Below, one piece after another: positions 1-11,059 of a stretch of DNA of 64,000 nt; within the stretch, counting starts at the first letter, position 1, and each line of letters begins with the position of its first letter. The stretch is from Artocarpus heterophyllus. Lineage: Eukaryota > Streptophyta > Magnoliopsida > Rosales > Moraceae. The position numbers and the translations under genes are program-made. The stretch is taken from positions 35,113,521 to 35,177,520 of the forward strand of contig CM046333.1 in the NCBI GenBank assembly GCA_025403435.1. Direction: 5' to 3'. The notes beneath the pieces were generated by a model, which was given only the letters and a program-made list of their open reading frames with translations, was not told the origin of the DNA and did not search any database.

Positions 1-451
1 AACCTCACGGGTTGGAGGATGGAAGCTGGAGATTTATACGTTATGAGAAAAATTACAGAAAATGTAATTTTAAAATAGATATAGGACCAGAAAATTATGG
101 ATTTTGTGGTCGAATGACCTTGATCTTTTGATAATCATGATGCACGTAGAATGAAAATGAACCCTATTTTCGAGAATAGTATTCATTGGTAGAATGCTAC
201 ACCATTAAATAACTGAAAATTGCCCTCAGATGTTGAAAGATTAGAGTTGCGCAGCAGAAATGTAGTGTATAATTTAAAGGAATATGTTAATAACATGATA
301 AAAATTGTTAAAGTTCTAAGATGGAGGCTTAGTTTTTAGTAAGAAAGTAATGATGCAATAAAGCATATTAAGAACGGAAAAGTGATAAGGGAGATGAACT
401 ACCCAGGAAGGTTTTAATTTTCGAGGACGAAAATTTTTAAGGAGGGTAGAT
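1..451 (+). mobile_element. 3' internal end of a Ty3/gypsy LTR element with polypurine tract
   Basis: No reading frame of note is present. The stretch ends with the motif TTTTCGAGGACGAAAATTTT (about 418-437) followed by the purine tract AAGGAGGGTAGA, directly before an LTR starting TGTAACACCC. A block of this kind just before the polypurine tract is typical of plant Ty3/gypsy chromoviruses (Tekay/Del type). The same block recurs before the 3' LTR at 38914. Gag-pol would lie to the left of the window. Confidence 0.7.
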
Positions 452-2441
452 TGTAACACCCAAGCATTTTTAACATATTAAAAATGCAATAAGTTAAGGA
501 TTACGTAAGACAAAAATACAGTTTAAGAAAAAATACTATATAATAATACATGAAATTATACAATATTAAAATAATACAGTGTAAAAAAGTACACTGATAA
601 AGTTATTTAGTATGAAAATTATACTGTAAAAGTAATACGGTGTAAGAATTGAACTGTTTAAATTAAAGCAGTATAGGAATAATACCGTTTAGAGAATATG
701 GATGAATAAGGAATGTTGTAACAGTATAGAAAATATACCAACAGTATAAGAAAAATATTGTCTGTATAAATTTAGACTATACAAAGTCAGATAATATTAG
801 CATTACATTATGTGATGGATGTGAATAAATATTGGAGGTTATGGAACTTCATAATTGTATGAAAAAGAATACCGACAATATAGGAAAAATACAATCAGTA
901 TAAACTTAGATTGTATAAAAAGTTTAATGGGACACCTTGAAAGTTTTGATTAGACCACAACATCCACTAATGTGGCCCAATCACATTCGACGACCCAGAA
1001 GAACCAAATTGATTACCAAGGTGACTCGTCACCTTTTTATTTAAAAAAAAGGAAAGAAAAGAAAAGAAAAAGGAAAAAATGGTGAATTTATTCTTGATAT
1101 AAGAGACCATTTGTTCCCCACGGTGGAAGAAAAAAAAGGAGAGTGAAACATGAAAAAGGAAAGGAAGGAAAGAAAGAAAGAAAGGAAAAGAAATAAATAA
1201 AGGAAGGAAGAAAAAAAGCTCTATTTTCTCCCCCTCCATGAGAGTTTCTTCAAGAAATTTTGATGAATTTTAACCTCCAAAATCATGCCTTGAACAAAAG
1301 TCAAGGGCATGGAGGGAGATTTGAGAGTTTCAAGGTAAAAATCCAAGTTTTACCTATTGTGTTTAAGGGATTTTATTCATGATTTGGGTGAGATTTCTAT
1401 GGGGTTGCTACGAATGTTGTTAAAGGTTTTGAGAAGGTTTTCAAGCATTCCATAGGAGGAGCTAAAGCTTGAAAGTCTTTAGGAAAAAATTCTAGTCTTA
1501 TGAGCTTTGATAAAGTTTATGTTTTATATGCATACCAAGTGTTTGATAAATGTTTTGGACTATGGTACGTAACATGAATATTAAGGCATGGTTGTTTTAT
1601 GTTATATGTTGATGGTGATGATGATGGAAAGAAGAAAGTAAGGGTTTTGGTGAAATTTCAAAAGGGACTAAATTGCAAAGAAAAGTGTATTCTCGCCGAA
1701 TTTGAAAATCAACCAAAAAGTCCCCCTAAACGTTGGAATTTCAAGAAAGTTAAAACATGAAAGTTGTAGAATGCATCGAGACTGTTAGGATTATTGGAAC
1801 AGTTTTCTAAAATTCTGCCTGGTTTAGAAGTTATGAATTTTACGATATTTTGGGTACAAAATTTCAAGAAATGAAAACGTTATGAAACGTTTGGAATTCA
1901 ACCATGGTGCTTTTGTAAGTTTTATTCCTTGAGAAAAACTGAACATTATGGTATAAATTGGTCATTTTTTGTTCCGGGGCAAAAATGTAAATATTTTTGT
2001 ATTTAGGGCCAAAACTGTAAAATCATGTGAAAACTGAGTTTTTCACCAAGAAATGTAGAATTCTTACACTTCTGTAGGTAGTGTGTAATTAAGGATGCTA
2101 AGTTTTAAAAGATTCAAAATTTAGTCAGAGAAAAGAATGAAAGAAAAACGTTAGGGGCAAAATGGTCATTCTATGAAAATGGCCAAAACGGACCCAAAAC
2201 GTCCGATGTCGGAAAACGTTCCTTAGTGGGAATTTTTTTGTAATATTTAGGTAATGGAACAGTATAAAGTTACAAAATGAATGAAAAACCCATTAGGTGT
2301 AAAATCATCACTTTTAAGAAAACGGCTAGAACGGGATCGAGCACTCCAATTTAGCATAACGTTCTTAGACAAAAAATGTTCTATAACACATTAGGTAATG
2401 ACACCGTCATGTGAGATGAGAGATTTAATAAGGGATGTTTA

Positions 2442-2650
2442 AGTAAACGAGAGGTAACCCGATGGGTTACAAAGTTAAGTAAAGAAAAAGGTAACTCGAT
2501 GGGTTACAGAGATAAGTAAAAAGAGTGATAACCTGATAGGTTACAGAGTTAAGTAAAAGGTACAGTAACCTGATAGGTTACAAAGTAAAAAGCAACGGGA
2601 TACAAAGTAAAAAGAAGGGTAAACTGATAGTATACTAAGTTAAGTAAAAA
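2442..2650. repeat. Degenerate tandem repeat, about 37 bp unit, ~5-6 copies, inside the LTR
   Basis: Successive units have the form AGTAAA...GGTAAC(C/T)(C/T)GATGGGTTACA. The core GTAACC...GGTTAC is itself an inverted repeat, so each unit could form a small hairpin. Later units are progressively degraded. Confidence 0.7.
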
Positions 2651-3539
2651 GGAATGAATATTTAAGGTTTAAGTTAAATTATTAATCAAGTGGATTAATA
2701 ATAAAGAAAGTTAACTAATAAGTCGGTTGTCATTTGATTAGGACACAAAAGCCGGCTAATGAAAGGAAAAGGAACAGAATAGGGAACGCTAAAGGGTTAT
2801 TCAGGTAAGTTTCAAACCCCATCTACAGCATAAAGTAAATAGTTTTCAAATACTTATATATATGTTTGCAATTGTTATACAAGTTGTTTTTAAAGTATGT
2901 TTGCATTTGCTATGCAAAATGTTTTAAAATTTAAATCAAGATTTGCAATGTACTTACAACTACTATGTTTAAAGCATGATTGCATTTAATATGCATAAAG
3001 TTTTAAAGATTAAGTAAAAGTTTGCAATGGATTTACAATAATTATGTTTAAAATATGTTTTGCATTATGTCAATGCATAATTTTTTACAGCTTAAGTTAT
3101 AAGTTTATTGATTGCATTTGTTATGCAATAAATTTTAAAGAGAACAATTATGATTTGTAAATGTGTTTACATATAATATGATTGCATTTGGTATGCTCAC
3201 TAAGGTTAAAAAGAAGATAAACTAAAGTATCGTACCAGCCTCTTTATTGTGAGGTACACAAACAAAGTTAAAGTTTGACCTCCTAGATGTGAGATACATG
3301 ACTTTGGTGTTTGATGGTCTCAAGTCTTCCACAAGGGAAGCATTATGTTTATGATCTCATGATTAATAATGTTGGTACGAACAATAAAGTAAGATAAGGA
3401 ACAAAGATATAAAGTTAAAGTAAGAAAAGAATGTTCATAAGACGCTCATAAATGAAAGTTCATAATTGAGCATAAATGGAATCATGCATTCAGATTTTGC
3501 TTGAATTCCCTTTTATGAAATATTTATATGTTATGTTAT

Positions 3540-3800
3540 GAAGAACATCTTGAGAAATGTTTTACGTTTAATGTTTATGAAAAACATTTTCAAAAAGTTT
3601 ATGAAGGACGTTTTAAGAAAAAAGTTCAAGAAATATTTTGCAAAAAATGTTTATTTGCAAAAAATGTTTATGCAAAACGTTTCAAAAATATTTTATGAAA
3701 AACGTTTATGAAAAACCTTTTTAGAAATGTTTATGAAAAACGTTTAGAAAAAGCATTTTAAGAAAAAGATGTTTATGAGAAAAGTTTTTAAAGCATGTTT
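3540..3800. repeat. Degenerate repeat of ATGAAAAACGTTT-like units inside the LTR
   Basis: Roughly 20-25 bp units built on TTTATGAAAAACGTTT and variants recur about ten times with changing spacers. This looks like slippage-generated sequence inside the LTR. No coding potential is seen. Confidence 0.5.
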
Positions 3801-4346
3801 TAATTGTTTGTGAGTTTGTGTTTGAACTTACTGAGTGAAAACTTATAAAAAGTTCCTTCATGCTGTTAGTAGTCCTACAGGTGACCAATAGGACTTATTT
3901 AAGGAGCTTGGTGCTACGGAGGGCAGATGCAAAGATTTGGTTATGGATACCACTACGGTATGTTTCCGCTGTTTTAAAGAAATGTTTTATATTATTTGAT
4001 ATAATGTTTTCAAAGTTTTAAGAAAATCGAAGTTTTAAGAAATGTTTTTAAAGTTTTACAGTGTATTTACAAAATGTTTTATTTACTTATAAAGTTAAGT
4101 TTTAATTAATGATTCAATAAGTGTTTCTTAATAAGTTTTAAGAAACTATTTGAAATGGTTTTAAAGTCAAGTATTGAGCAATATCTCAACTTAAAATTGT
4201 GATAGAAGTCGCAACAATGTTTATGAACATTTTAAAGGATGTTAAAAAAAAATTTCCAGTAATTTCTTATTAAGTAAGTAAGATTACTGTTTAAGTAATA
4301 ATGTTTTAAATAAGTAAAGTGACTACCTAAAAAAAGGGTCATCACA

Positions 4347-4419
4347 TGCATAACACTGAAACAAAAATTACTCAAACTCTGGATACGCCAAAACAGAAAG
4401 AGAGGTTCTAAATCCATGA
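4347..4419 (+). pseudogene. Purine permease C-terminal tail, broken duplicate copy
   Basis: These 73 bases match the last codons of the intact purine-permease gene (46705-46778), including the region of its stop codon, with many substitutions. The rest of the gene is absent because a Ty3/gypsy LTR abuts it at 4346. Either the retroelement inserted into the last exon of a duplicated gene, with the remainder beyond the left edge, or the duplicate was already truncated. It cannot encode a transporter. Confidence 0.75.
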
Positions 4420-5199
4420 GAGTTTGATACAGATTACTATTATACTTAGTGGCATGTGTAGCCGCGAAAAAAAAGAAAGGGAAAAAATGCAAATTCCACG
4501 GGCAGTCGTGCTCAAACTAATTTCCCTTTCAATAAGGAAAAAGAATGATTAATAATTGGATATGATAAGTTTTTATTTGCATGGTACAATTAGGAAGAGG
4601 GTCCCCTTCTTTTTCAATCTCCTGAAAATAATAAATAGATGCTTTGGAGCTACATGGTGCTTGTTTGCAGTAACAATGAATTATTACAACCGCAATTTGT
4701 TTGCAGTAACAATGAAAAGCGGAGTTTTATTATTAGGAGATTTCTATGGTAGATATCTGTTCTTTAACAGTCAGAACGACGTGCGCCACCAATGGGGGAA
4801 TAGCCACCGATGACCCTCATTACTGTTATACCTTTCGTCCTTTTCTGCTGTGAAACTTGACATATGCCTTGCTAGACGAGCCAATTTCCTAATTCGTTTG
4901 GAGGCTAAGAACCTTGAGCCTAATTTTGTTTTGGCCCTATCAAATTGGAAGAAATATCAAATGAATTATGCGAAACAAAAAGTATCACATGCAAGTGTTT
5001 ACAAGTAAATTTATCTTCCAACCAAAATGAGGAAGGTATGGTATTGTAGAACGGATTCAAAATGAATAAATAAATAAACAAATAAAAGCGGCTTGTAGAT
5101 ATTGTGCCAAGTGCAATGTTCACGTAGGTAACGAAAATCAGGTAGACGAGATTAAGCTACTAATTTAGTAGTTTACTGCTGAATGGAACTTTAACAAGA

Positions 5200-6321
5200 G
5201 AATTTTTTTTGTTTAATAAAAAACAAAGATTTCATTGAATCACAGGAACGAAATGACCAAAGAGGAAGGACAAGGGGTCCTTAAAGAAACCAAAAAAAAC
5301 AAAAAAAAAAACTAAAGAAAAAAACAACAAAGAAACAAACAAAAAACCAAAAAAAAAAATAAAGAAAACAGAAACATTTAAATCAAAAACAAAACCATAA
5401 CTAAAAAGAACAAAGAGCACTCTAATCTCTCAAAACTACATTCCAATCCCTCAATGAATCAGAAAAGGAAAACCCCTGAAAGTCTTTAGACATAGATGCC
5501 CAGATGGTGTCTCTATATATGGCTATCTTCAAAATCTGCTAGCTCTATGCATCTTCATTATCATCAAAGATTCGTTTATTACTTTCAATCCACATTGCCC
5601 AAGTGACGGAGTGAATAAACCATGTTCCACAGAATCTTTCTACACTTATTCCTATCGACTATAAAGTTGCCCCTAATTAAATCATCAATGTTTTGAGGGA
5701 CAACCCATATGAGCCCAAAATAGGCAAATGTTGCTAGCGAAAGAACAGTAAAGAAAAATTTGATCAGGGGTTTCATAATGTTCCCCACATAAAACACACC
5801 AACCCCGGAGAGAGATAAAGATAAGGCTTTCTTCTTTGGAACATATCTCGAGTGTTTCAGTTTACCAAGACCAAGTAACCAACTGAAAACTTTAATTTTA
5901 CTTGGAACCAAAGATTTTCAGATAAATTCATGAAAAGGAACAGAAGAAAGGGAAGAAGATTGGTCGTCAATAAGGAATTTGAAAAAAGATTTTGCAAGAG
6001 AAGAGACCGGATTTCTCCGACTCCTAAACCCACCTGTCAAAAGAGAACGAACACACCCGTACCTCATCCAAAACGGCTAATAAAGCTTGCACCTCCCCTA
6101 ACTTCCTCTCGCTAGGATTTCTAATACAATGGAGATTCAAAGAAATGGTGTTGTTCAGATCAGGAGAATAAAAAGAAGAAATTGGAGCACTGTGTAATGA
6201 TGAATTTCTAAACAAACAAGGAAACCTACTAGAAAAGTCTACGCCTCCCACCCACACATCTTCCCAAAATCTCACTCCCCTCCCTTCTCCCACTCTCAAC
6301 TTGGCATGAACTTCAAAATCG
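5200..6321 (-). pseudogene. LINE (L1-type) reverse-transcriptase 3' fragment, copy A
   Basis: Read on the minus strand, the translated pieces are VGEGRGVRFWEDVWVGG (about 6298-6240) and VPSKIKVFSWLLGLGKL (about 5908-5858). They match the post-RT region and the zf-RVT region usual at the C-terminus of plant L1-type ORF2 proteins. The cysteines expected in the zf-RVT finger are partly lost and the frame is broken. The 3' end is marked by an A-run (T-run on the plus strand near 5202-5209). RT and endonuclease are absent here. It is dead. Confidence 0.7.
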
Positions 6322-6905
6322 TCGTGTAAAATTACACCTACTATGACAGTTTTTAGTAAAAAACCGTCGTAAAAGGTCCCACATCACTAACACAACGGTT
6401 TTCATATTTTCAGGCATACTTTTGGTATTTTTACCTCTCCTTACTATGATCGGTATTTGAAAAGATGTAATTTTTTTTAAAAAAAAATAGAACATCAGTG
6501 ATGATGAGAACAAATATATGCATAATGACATCTTAGCTAGTTAACGTCACACAACTCCAAGTCTGTTTGTTCTTGGTCCACGACATGCAAGGAAATAACA
6601 AAAGTCATATTTAACAACATAGGAAACATGTCGTAAAAAGTCTTTTACGATACTAGTCTAAATGTCGTCTATACGAGGTATCGTAAAATCTTCAAGGCTT
6701 TGACGACATTCATTTAGATGTTGTCTCAAATGCGTTCTACAACATCTCCTACTTGTCGTTTAAAACTAATATTACAACACCATATGAGATGTCATTTATT
6801 CTTTCTACGATACTCACTTAGATGTCGTTAAAATATTTTAACGATGTTCCATAAATTGTCATTAAAAGATATATTGACTTCGACGAGCCAATGCAATTTT
6901 AGATT
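6322..6905. repeat. CACTA-type subterminal repeat region
   Basis: Short motifs such as CCGTCGTAAAA, ACGATACT and AGATGTCGTT recur in both orientations. This is the pattern of transposase-binding subterminal repeats of plant CACTA (En/Spm) elements, and similar motifs fill 14735-15366. No terminal CACTA sequence could be found at this side, so the boundary is only where homology to copy B of the duplication ends. Confidence 0.5.
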
Positions 6906-7300
6906 CATAATAATTAAATTCAAACCACATCAATCAATCTGTAATTAAAATCTAGTATGGGACCATATAATGTCAAATACGATGTATTTATTGAGCTCAC
7001 AATTATCGCTTGAATATGTAGACAAATATTAGATTTAAGTAAATGTATAAATCCTATACACAAGTTTAAACAGTAAGTAGGATTGTAAAAACACAATATT
7101 CTTGTTGTGAAAGGAAATGCAACGAGCCCTATATACAAGTTTGAACAGTAATCAAGCTTGTCAAGAACAACAATCTTGTAGCCGAGATAGCAAAGCATGG
7201 GTTCATCAAGTATATGCCATGCAATGAAGCTAGTAGACCTATCAAAACAAAAAAAATAAAAGCAAATGCAATTACCAAAAAGTTAGATAACACAACTTTT

Positions 7301-7541
7301 AAAGAGTATGACAACTCCAAATGCTAGAGATATAGAAGTAAATCCAAAGCACCAAATGAGTTGGACAACCTGACTCTATCCTTATTTACATTCAAAACAC
7401 CTATAAATCTTTATAGCAATAAAATTCATAGGAGGCAGCATAACAACTTAGACAATCATTTTCTAAACAACACTGGAAAGAAGTTTCTGCAAGTTTCTAG
7501 TTGGCAAGCAAGATGCTAACACTTTCACAAAGCCCAAAACA
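7301..7541. repeat. Direct repeat, copy 1 (partner 8260-8491)
   Basis: About 240 bp starting AAAGAGTATGA and ending AGCCCAAAACA recurs at 8260-8491 in the same orientation, with scattered substitutions and small indels. Confidence 0.8.
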
Positions 7542-8259
7542 ATCTGAAATTGATGGAAAATTTCAAAAAACTCCAAGAAACATATCATTTACTGAGAACA
7601 ACTAGCTGAGTATTGCCCAACATCAACATCAACATAACAAATCATAAAATAAGAAATAAGAGGTGTCTGATGAAGTCAATGCCTAAACCATTGGAGGGGG
7701 AAAAAATTCCTTATTCCCCAGTCCTAATTTGATGTTACAAACTAATGTCCTAACTGCATTTTAACATCACGAGCAATCCAGTTTTACTACATTATGAGTT
7801 GTGTCAAAAAAACTATTCTCAACAAACAAACTTCACAGGCAAAGTGCTGCAACTATTTTGTTCCTGCACTGTCTTCATTGTTAATAATACTTTTATTTCA
7901 GCTCATCCTAGAAATAAGAGAAAATTTATGTTCTTTTATCTATTCATTGCACTTAATCATACAGGTATAAAATCAAAACTTTCAACCGGTGCTTTCATTG
8001 TCTCAACAATCTTATCGTTTCCTAATTTTCTTTCCAAGAATGGCGTTATTCAATAGGATTAACCCTCAGAAGTTCAAACCAGAAGATGATAGCTTATGCG
8101 AAACAGAGATGCATGGTTTTCAGAGAGTATAACAAATACTAGCAGGATATAATTCCATACCAATTATCCAAATTTTGTAAACAAGAACAAAAGGAGCAAG
8201 TGAAATCTGCTGACCTGGGACAAAATTGGTATTGATGCTCTAGAGAGAATAGCTGGTTC

Positions 8260-8491
8260 AAAGAGTATGATAACTCTAAATCCTAGAGAAATAGAAGTCA
8301 ATCCAAAGCACCAAATGAGTTGGACAACCTGACTCTATCCCTGTTTACATTCAAATCACCTAAAAATCTCTAGAGGAATAAAATTCATATTAGGCAACAT
8401 AACAACTTGGACAATCATTTTCTAAACAACGAAGTTTTTGCAAGTCTCTAGCTGGCAAGCAAAATGCTAACACCTTCACAAAGCCCAAAAC
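8260..8491. repeat. Direct repeat, copy 2 (partner 7301-7541)
   Basis: Second copy of the ~240 bp repeat, starting 959 bp downstream of the first. It lacks about ten bases present in the first copy near ACACTGGAAAG. Confidence 0.8.
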
Positions 8492-8778
8492 AGCCTGCTA
8501 AAAAAATGCACACCAACAAGCTTCTTAGTATTAGAAACATAATCAGAGAAACAGTTACTTTTACCCAAAAACTATATAATTCAATCTTATACCAAAAAAA
8601 TGTAAAGGGTTAAAGAAAAAGTTGGCTATATCAAGAAATTCAACACTACTCCAATTTATGCTTCATCGATTTCACTCAAAAGTATGGATAATAAATAATC
8701 ATCACCAACGATAAAAATCACGACTTTTGAAACAAGTTTTTAAGCCAAGTTAAAAATAGAATTTTACCTTAAATTCTT

Positions 8779-11047
8779 TTAATCAAATTTGACGTATCGG
8801 TGTGGCCAAGCAACTGTATTTTCGAATGCATCATCTAGGGTGAAATGCTCACGCGAACATCGATAAAGTTGAACATCATGCACTAGAACTTGTCGAATCC
8901 AAACTTTATAACAATCTGGCCCAAGCATTGCACGACGTACATGTGACGTGGGGTCTTTTGAGGCAACTTTTGCCTTTGCTACCACTTCCCTGTTGCAGTC
9001 CAATTCAACAAATCACAGTAGCCATTTTTCTGATTGTTCTTATCTATCACATTTGCACCTTCTACCACATTCATGTAACTGGAATATAAACCTGATTATT
9101 ACCTAAGTAAGAAGTGAAACCTAAGTCCATGCCTTGAAAGTGAGTACTAAACAGCACAAGCTTTTTGTCTGATCAGATTATACTATGTAACAGTTTGATT
9201 AAATTCATCATTGGTTTCCAGTAAATGGAAGAAATCATATTAGGATGAGTTTGAATTGAGTTTTTTTATATATAAATTTTTTTATGAGAACCTGAAAAAT
9301 CGTTATATTGTACTTACATTAATGCTTGACCTATAGAATTAAAAATAAAGGTATGTTATCAGCCAATACTGTCACTTTGTACTATACTTACATTTAACAT
9401 TAATGATTGATCTCTTTTTAAAAAGTCTGTTGAAAAATCGTTATCAAGTTTGCGGGGCCGAATATCCACTTTGTAATGCAAACCCACACAAACATAAAAG
9501 AACAAAACAAGTAAAATAAAAGCAAAGCAAAGGTTTACAAAGGGGCATCACAGTTGATAAATATTCTAATATTAGACTGCACAAAAAGACTAAGAGCCTC
9601 CAACTTTGCTTTGGACACACAACTTCATGACAAAACCAACATCTTCATAGTTTACGCTATTTCCTTTAGCACCTATTTAACGTTTAATGTCTTTTCCTGA
9701 GTTTGAAATTTAAAGACTATAGCAAAAGCCACTTTATATGTACAACCGTACCACATTAAACTATTAACGAAAAGGTTTACTTAGTTTGCCCCGCTTTCGT
9801 TTATAATTCCACTTAGTAACTTAATATTACCAACTCTATTAAGTCACTCTTCTTTATTTTATTTTATTTATTTATTTTTCTCTTTGGCCAACATAGGTTG
9901 GCTTTTGTAAGTAACTATTACAGACAAGAAATAAATTATTTGGGAATTGCAGAAGCCAACTTAAATAATATATTACATGATAAGACCCTTATCATATGAA
10001 TAATGAAGATCCTTACAAAACTTTTCTCTACAAAGCACATGAATAATGATGCTCAAGGAATGCACATGTTTGTCCTTATATGATTGCTTTGGAAATAATG
10101 ATGATCCCAAAGACAAGCAATCACAAACTTGGACATCAAGATAAACTAAAGTTTATGATACATAAGAGCGATTAAAGCGATACACTATCAATTATAATGG
10201 TTAGAGAGCTTAGAACTTACGATGCTATCATCAACAGCTTGATTAATGAATATTCCATTCTTCCGCTTGTGTTCCTCAATCCAAAGTTGAACCCTAGGAA
10301 TAGATTCCACACCTTTTGCTTCTTTCTATTAAAAGTAGTAAATTAGAAAAATATAGGTTCATGTTAATTGTATTAAACTGCACTTTATTTTCTTTATCTT
10401 CAAAAAAAAAAGAAACATATACATATCTTACCAATTCTTGTGCTAAGCACGCATATCCCTTCCAACTCGATGTGAGTGGGTGACTAAGGCTTGCCCTCGC
10501 TTTTCTCATTTTTCTCACTTTTTTCCTACAAAAACATGTTGTGAAAAGTCATTATATTGATTAAAAAAATCCCTAGACATTTACTGTCATATTAGGAAAC
10601 ATTTTAGAAAAGATAAAATAAAAGAAAATGTAAAGTGATCATTTTTTTATCTATAAGAAGTGTTTTATATCTTTAGTATATTATGGTTATAATATCATGT
10701 GTCACTTATTTTATGGGTTGTAACATAATGGCAATCATATTAATCTGCTATCCTTGAGACTCCATGTCGAAATCCCTCATCACCTTGCTGCACAAATTAA
10801 GGCAAATCATGAACCGAAGAATATTTTACAACAGAAAATTAGAAAACATGAACTGTGATATTCCAAAAACAGCTACGAAATCTAACTATAAGTAACCCCC
10901 TAATCCAAATGGTAAAGAAATCATAGACACTTACTGTCTATTCATTTGACAAGCGAACCTTCACAAATTCATCCCATTCATTTTGCTCCACTTCACTACG
11001 CTTAAGCATAGCAATACGCTGACTCACGTTGGATCCTTTCTCAACAA
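8779..11047 (-). pseudogene. Degraded CACTA TnpA-like (Ptta/En/Spm-type) transposase gene
   Basis: Four minus-strand exons can be pieced together. The segment ~11047-10935 reads ...EVEQNEWDEFVKVRLS and ends at a GTAAGT donor, but has an in-frame TAG just before it. Exon 10525-10432 reads KARASLSHPLTSSWKGYACL (acceptor TTTGTAG, donor GTAAGA). Exon 10325-10221 reads IPRVQLWIEEHKRKNGIFIN (acceptor TTAATAG, donor GTAAGT) and joins the previous exon in frame. The last exon, 8989-8779, contains LGPDCYKV and AFENTVAWP and ends in TAA. The first three pieces fit the plant Ptta/En/Spm transposase family (Pfam PF03004). The last resembles the C-terminal domain DUF8039 found in the same type of protein. 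The N-terminus was not found. The premature stop suggests it is inactive, unless splicing differs. Confidence 0.5.
9005..10220. other. AT-rich non-coding stretch, probable intron of the transposase relic
   Basis: It lies between two minus-strand exons of the transposase-like gene. No open frame of interest is seen. The left border has a plausible acceptor (TTGGACTGCAACAG on the minus strand). Confidence 0.4.
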
Positions 11048-11059
11048 CTTTTCTTATTT

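Larger units (their letters stand above)
452..4346 (+). mobile_element. 3' LTR (about 3.9 kb) of a Ty3/gypsy element
   Basis: The LTR begins TGTAACACCC just after a polypurine tract and ends GGGTCATCACA at 4346, giving TG...CA ends with an imperfect terminal inverted repeat. The right boundary is fixed independently: from 4347 the sequence matches the tail of the purine-permease gene at 46705. The length is at the high end for plant LTRs. There is no coding sequence inside, only AT-rich DNA and degenerate short repeats. The 5' LTR and any target duplication are outside the window. Confidence 0.75.
4347..6321. repeat. Segmental duplication, copy A (partner 46705-48641)
   Basis: About 1.98 kb here is collinear with 46705-48641. 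It includes the permease gene tail, its 3' flank and a minus-strand LINE fragment. Similarity stops at 6321, after the shared sequence CTTCAAAATCG, where copy A continues into CACTA-like DNA and copy B continues along the LINE. Both copies lie in the same orientation about 42 kb apart. Confidence 0.85.
6906..8778. other. Non-coding AT-rich stretch with an internal direct repeat
   Basis: No convincing gene is seen. The stretch contains two diverged copies of a ~235 bp sequence (listed separately). It may be 3' flank or intron sequence of the minus-strand transposase relic that follows. Confidence 0.5.

Noticed and set aside
967..1239. 90-codon minus-strand frame rich in Phe
   Set aside because: Product of A/G-rich tracts inside the LTR, with no family signal.
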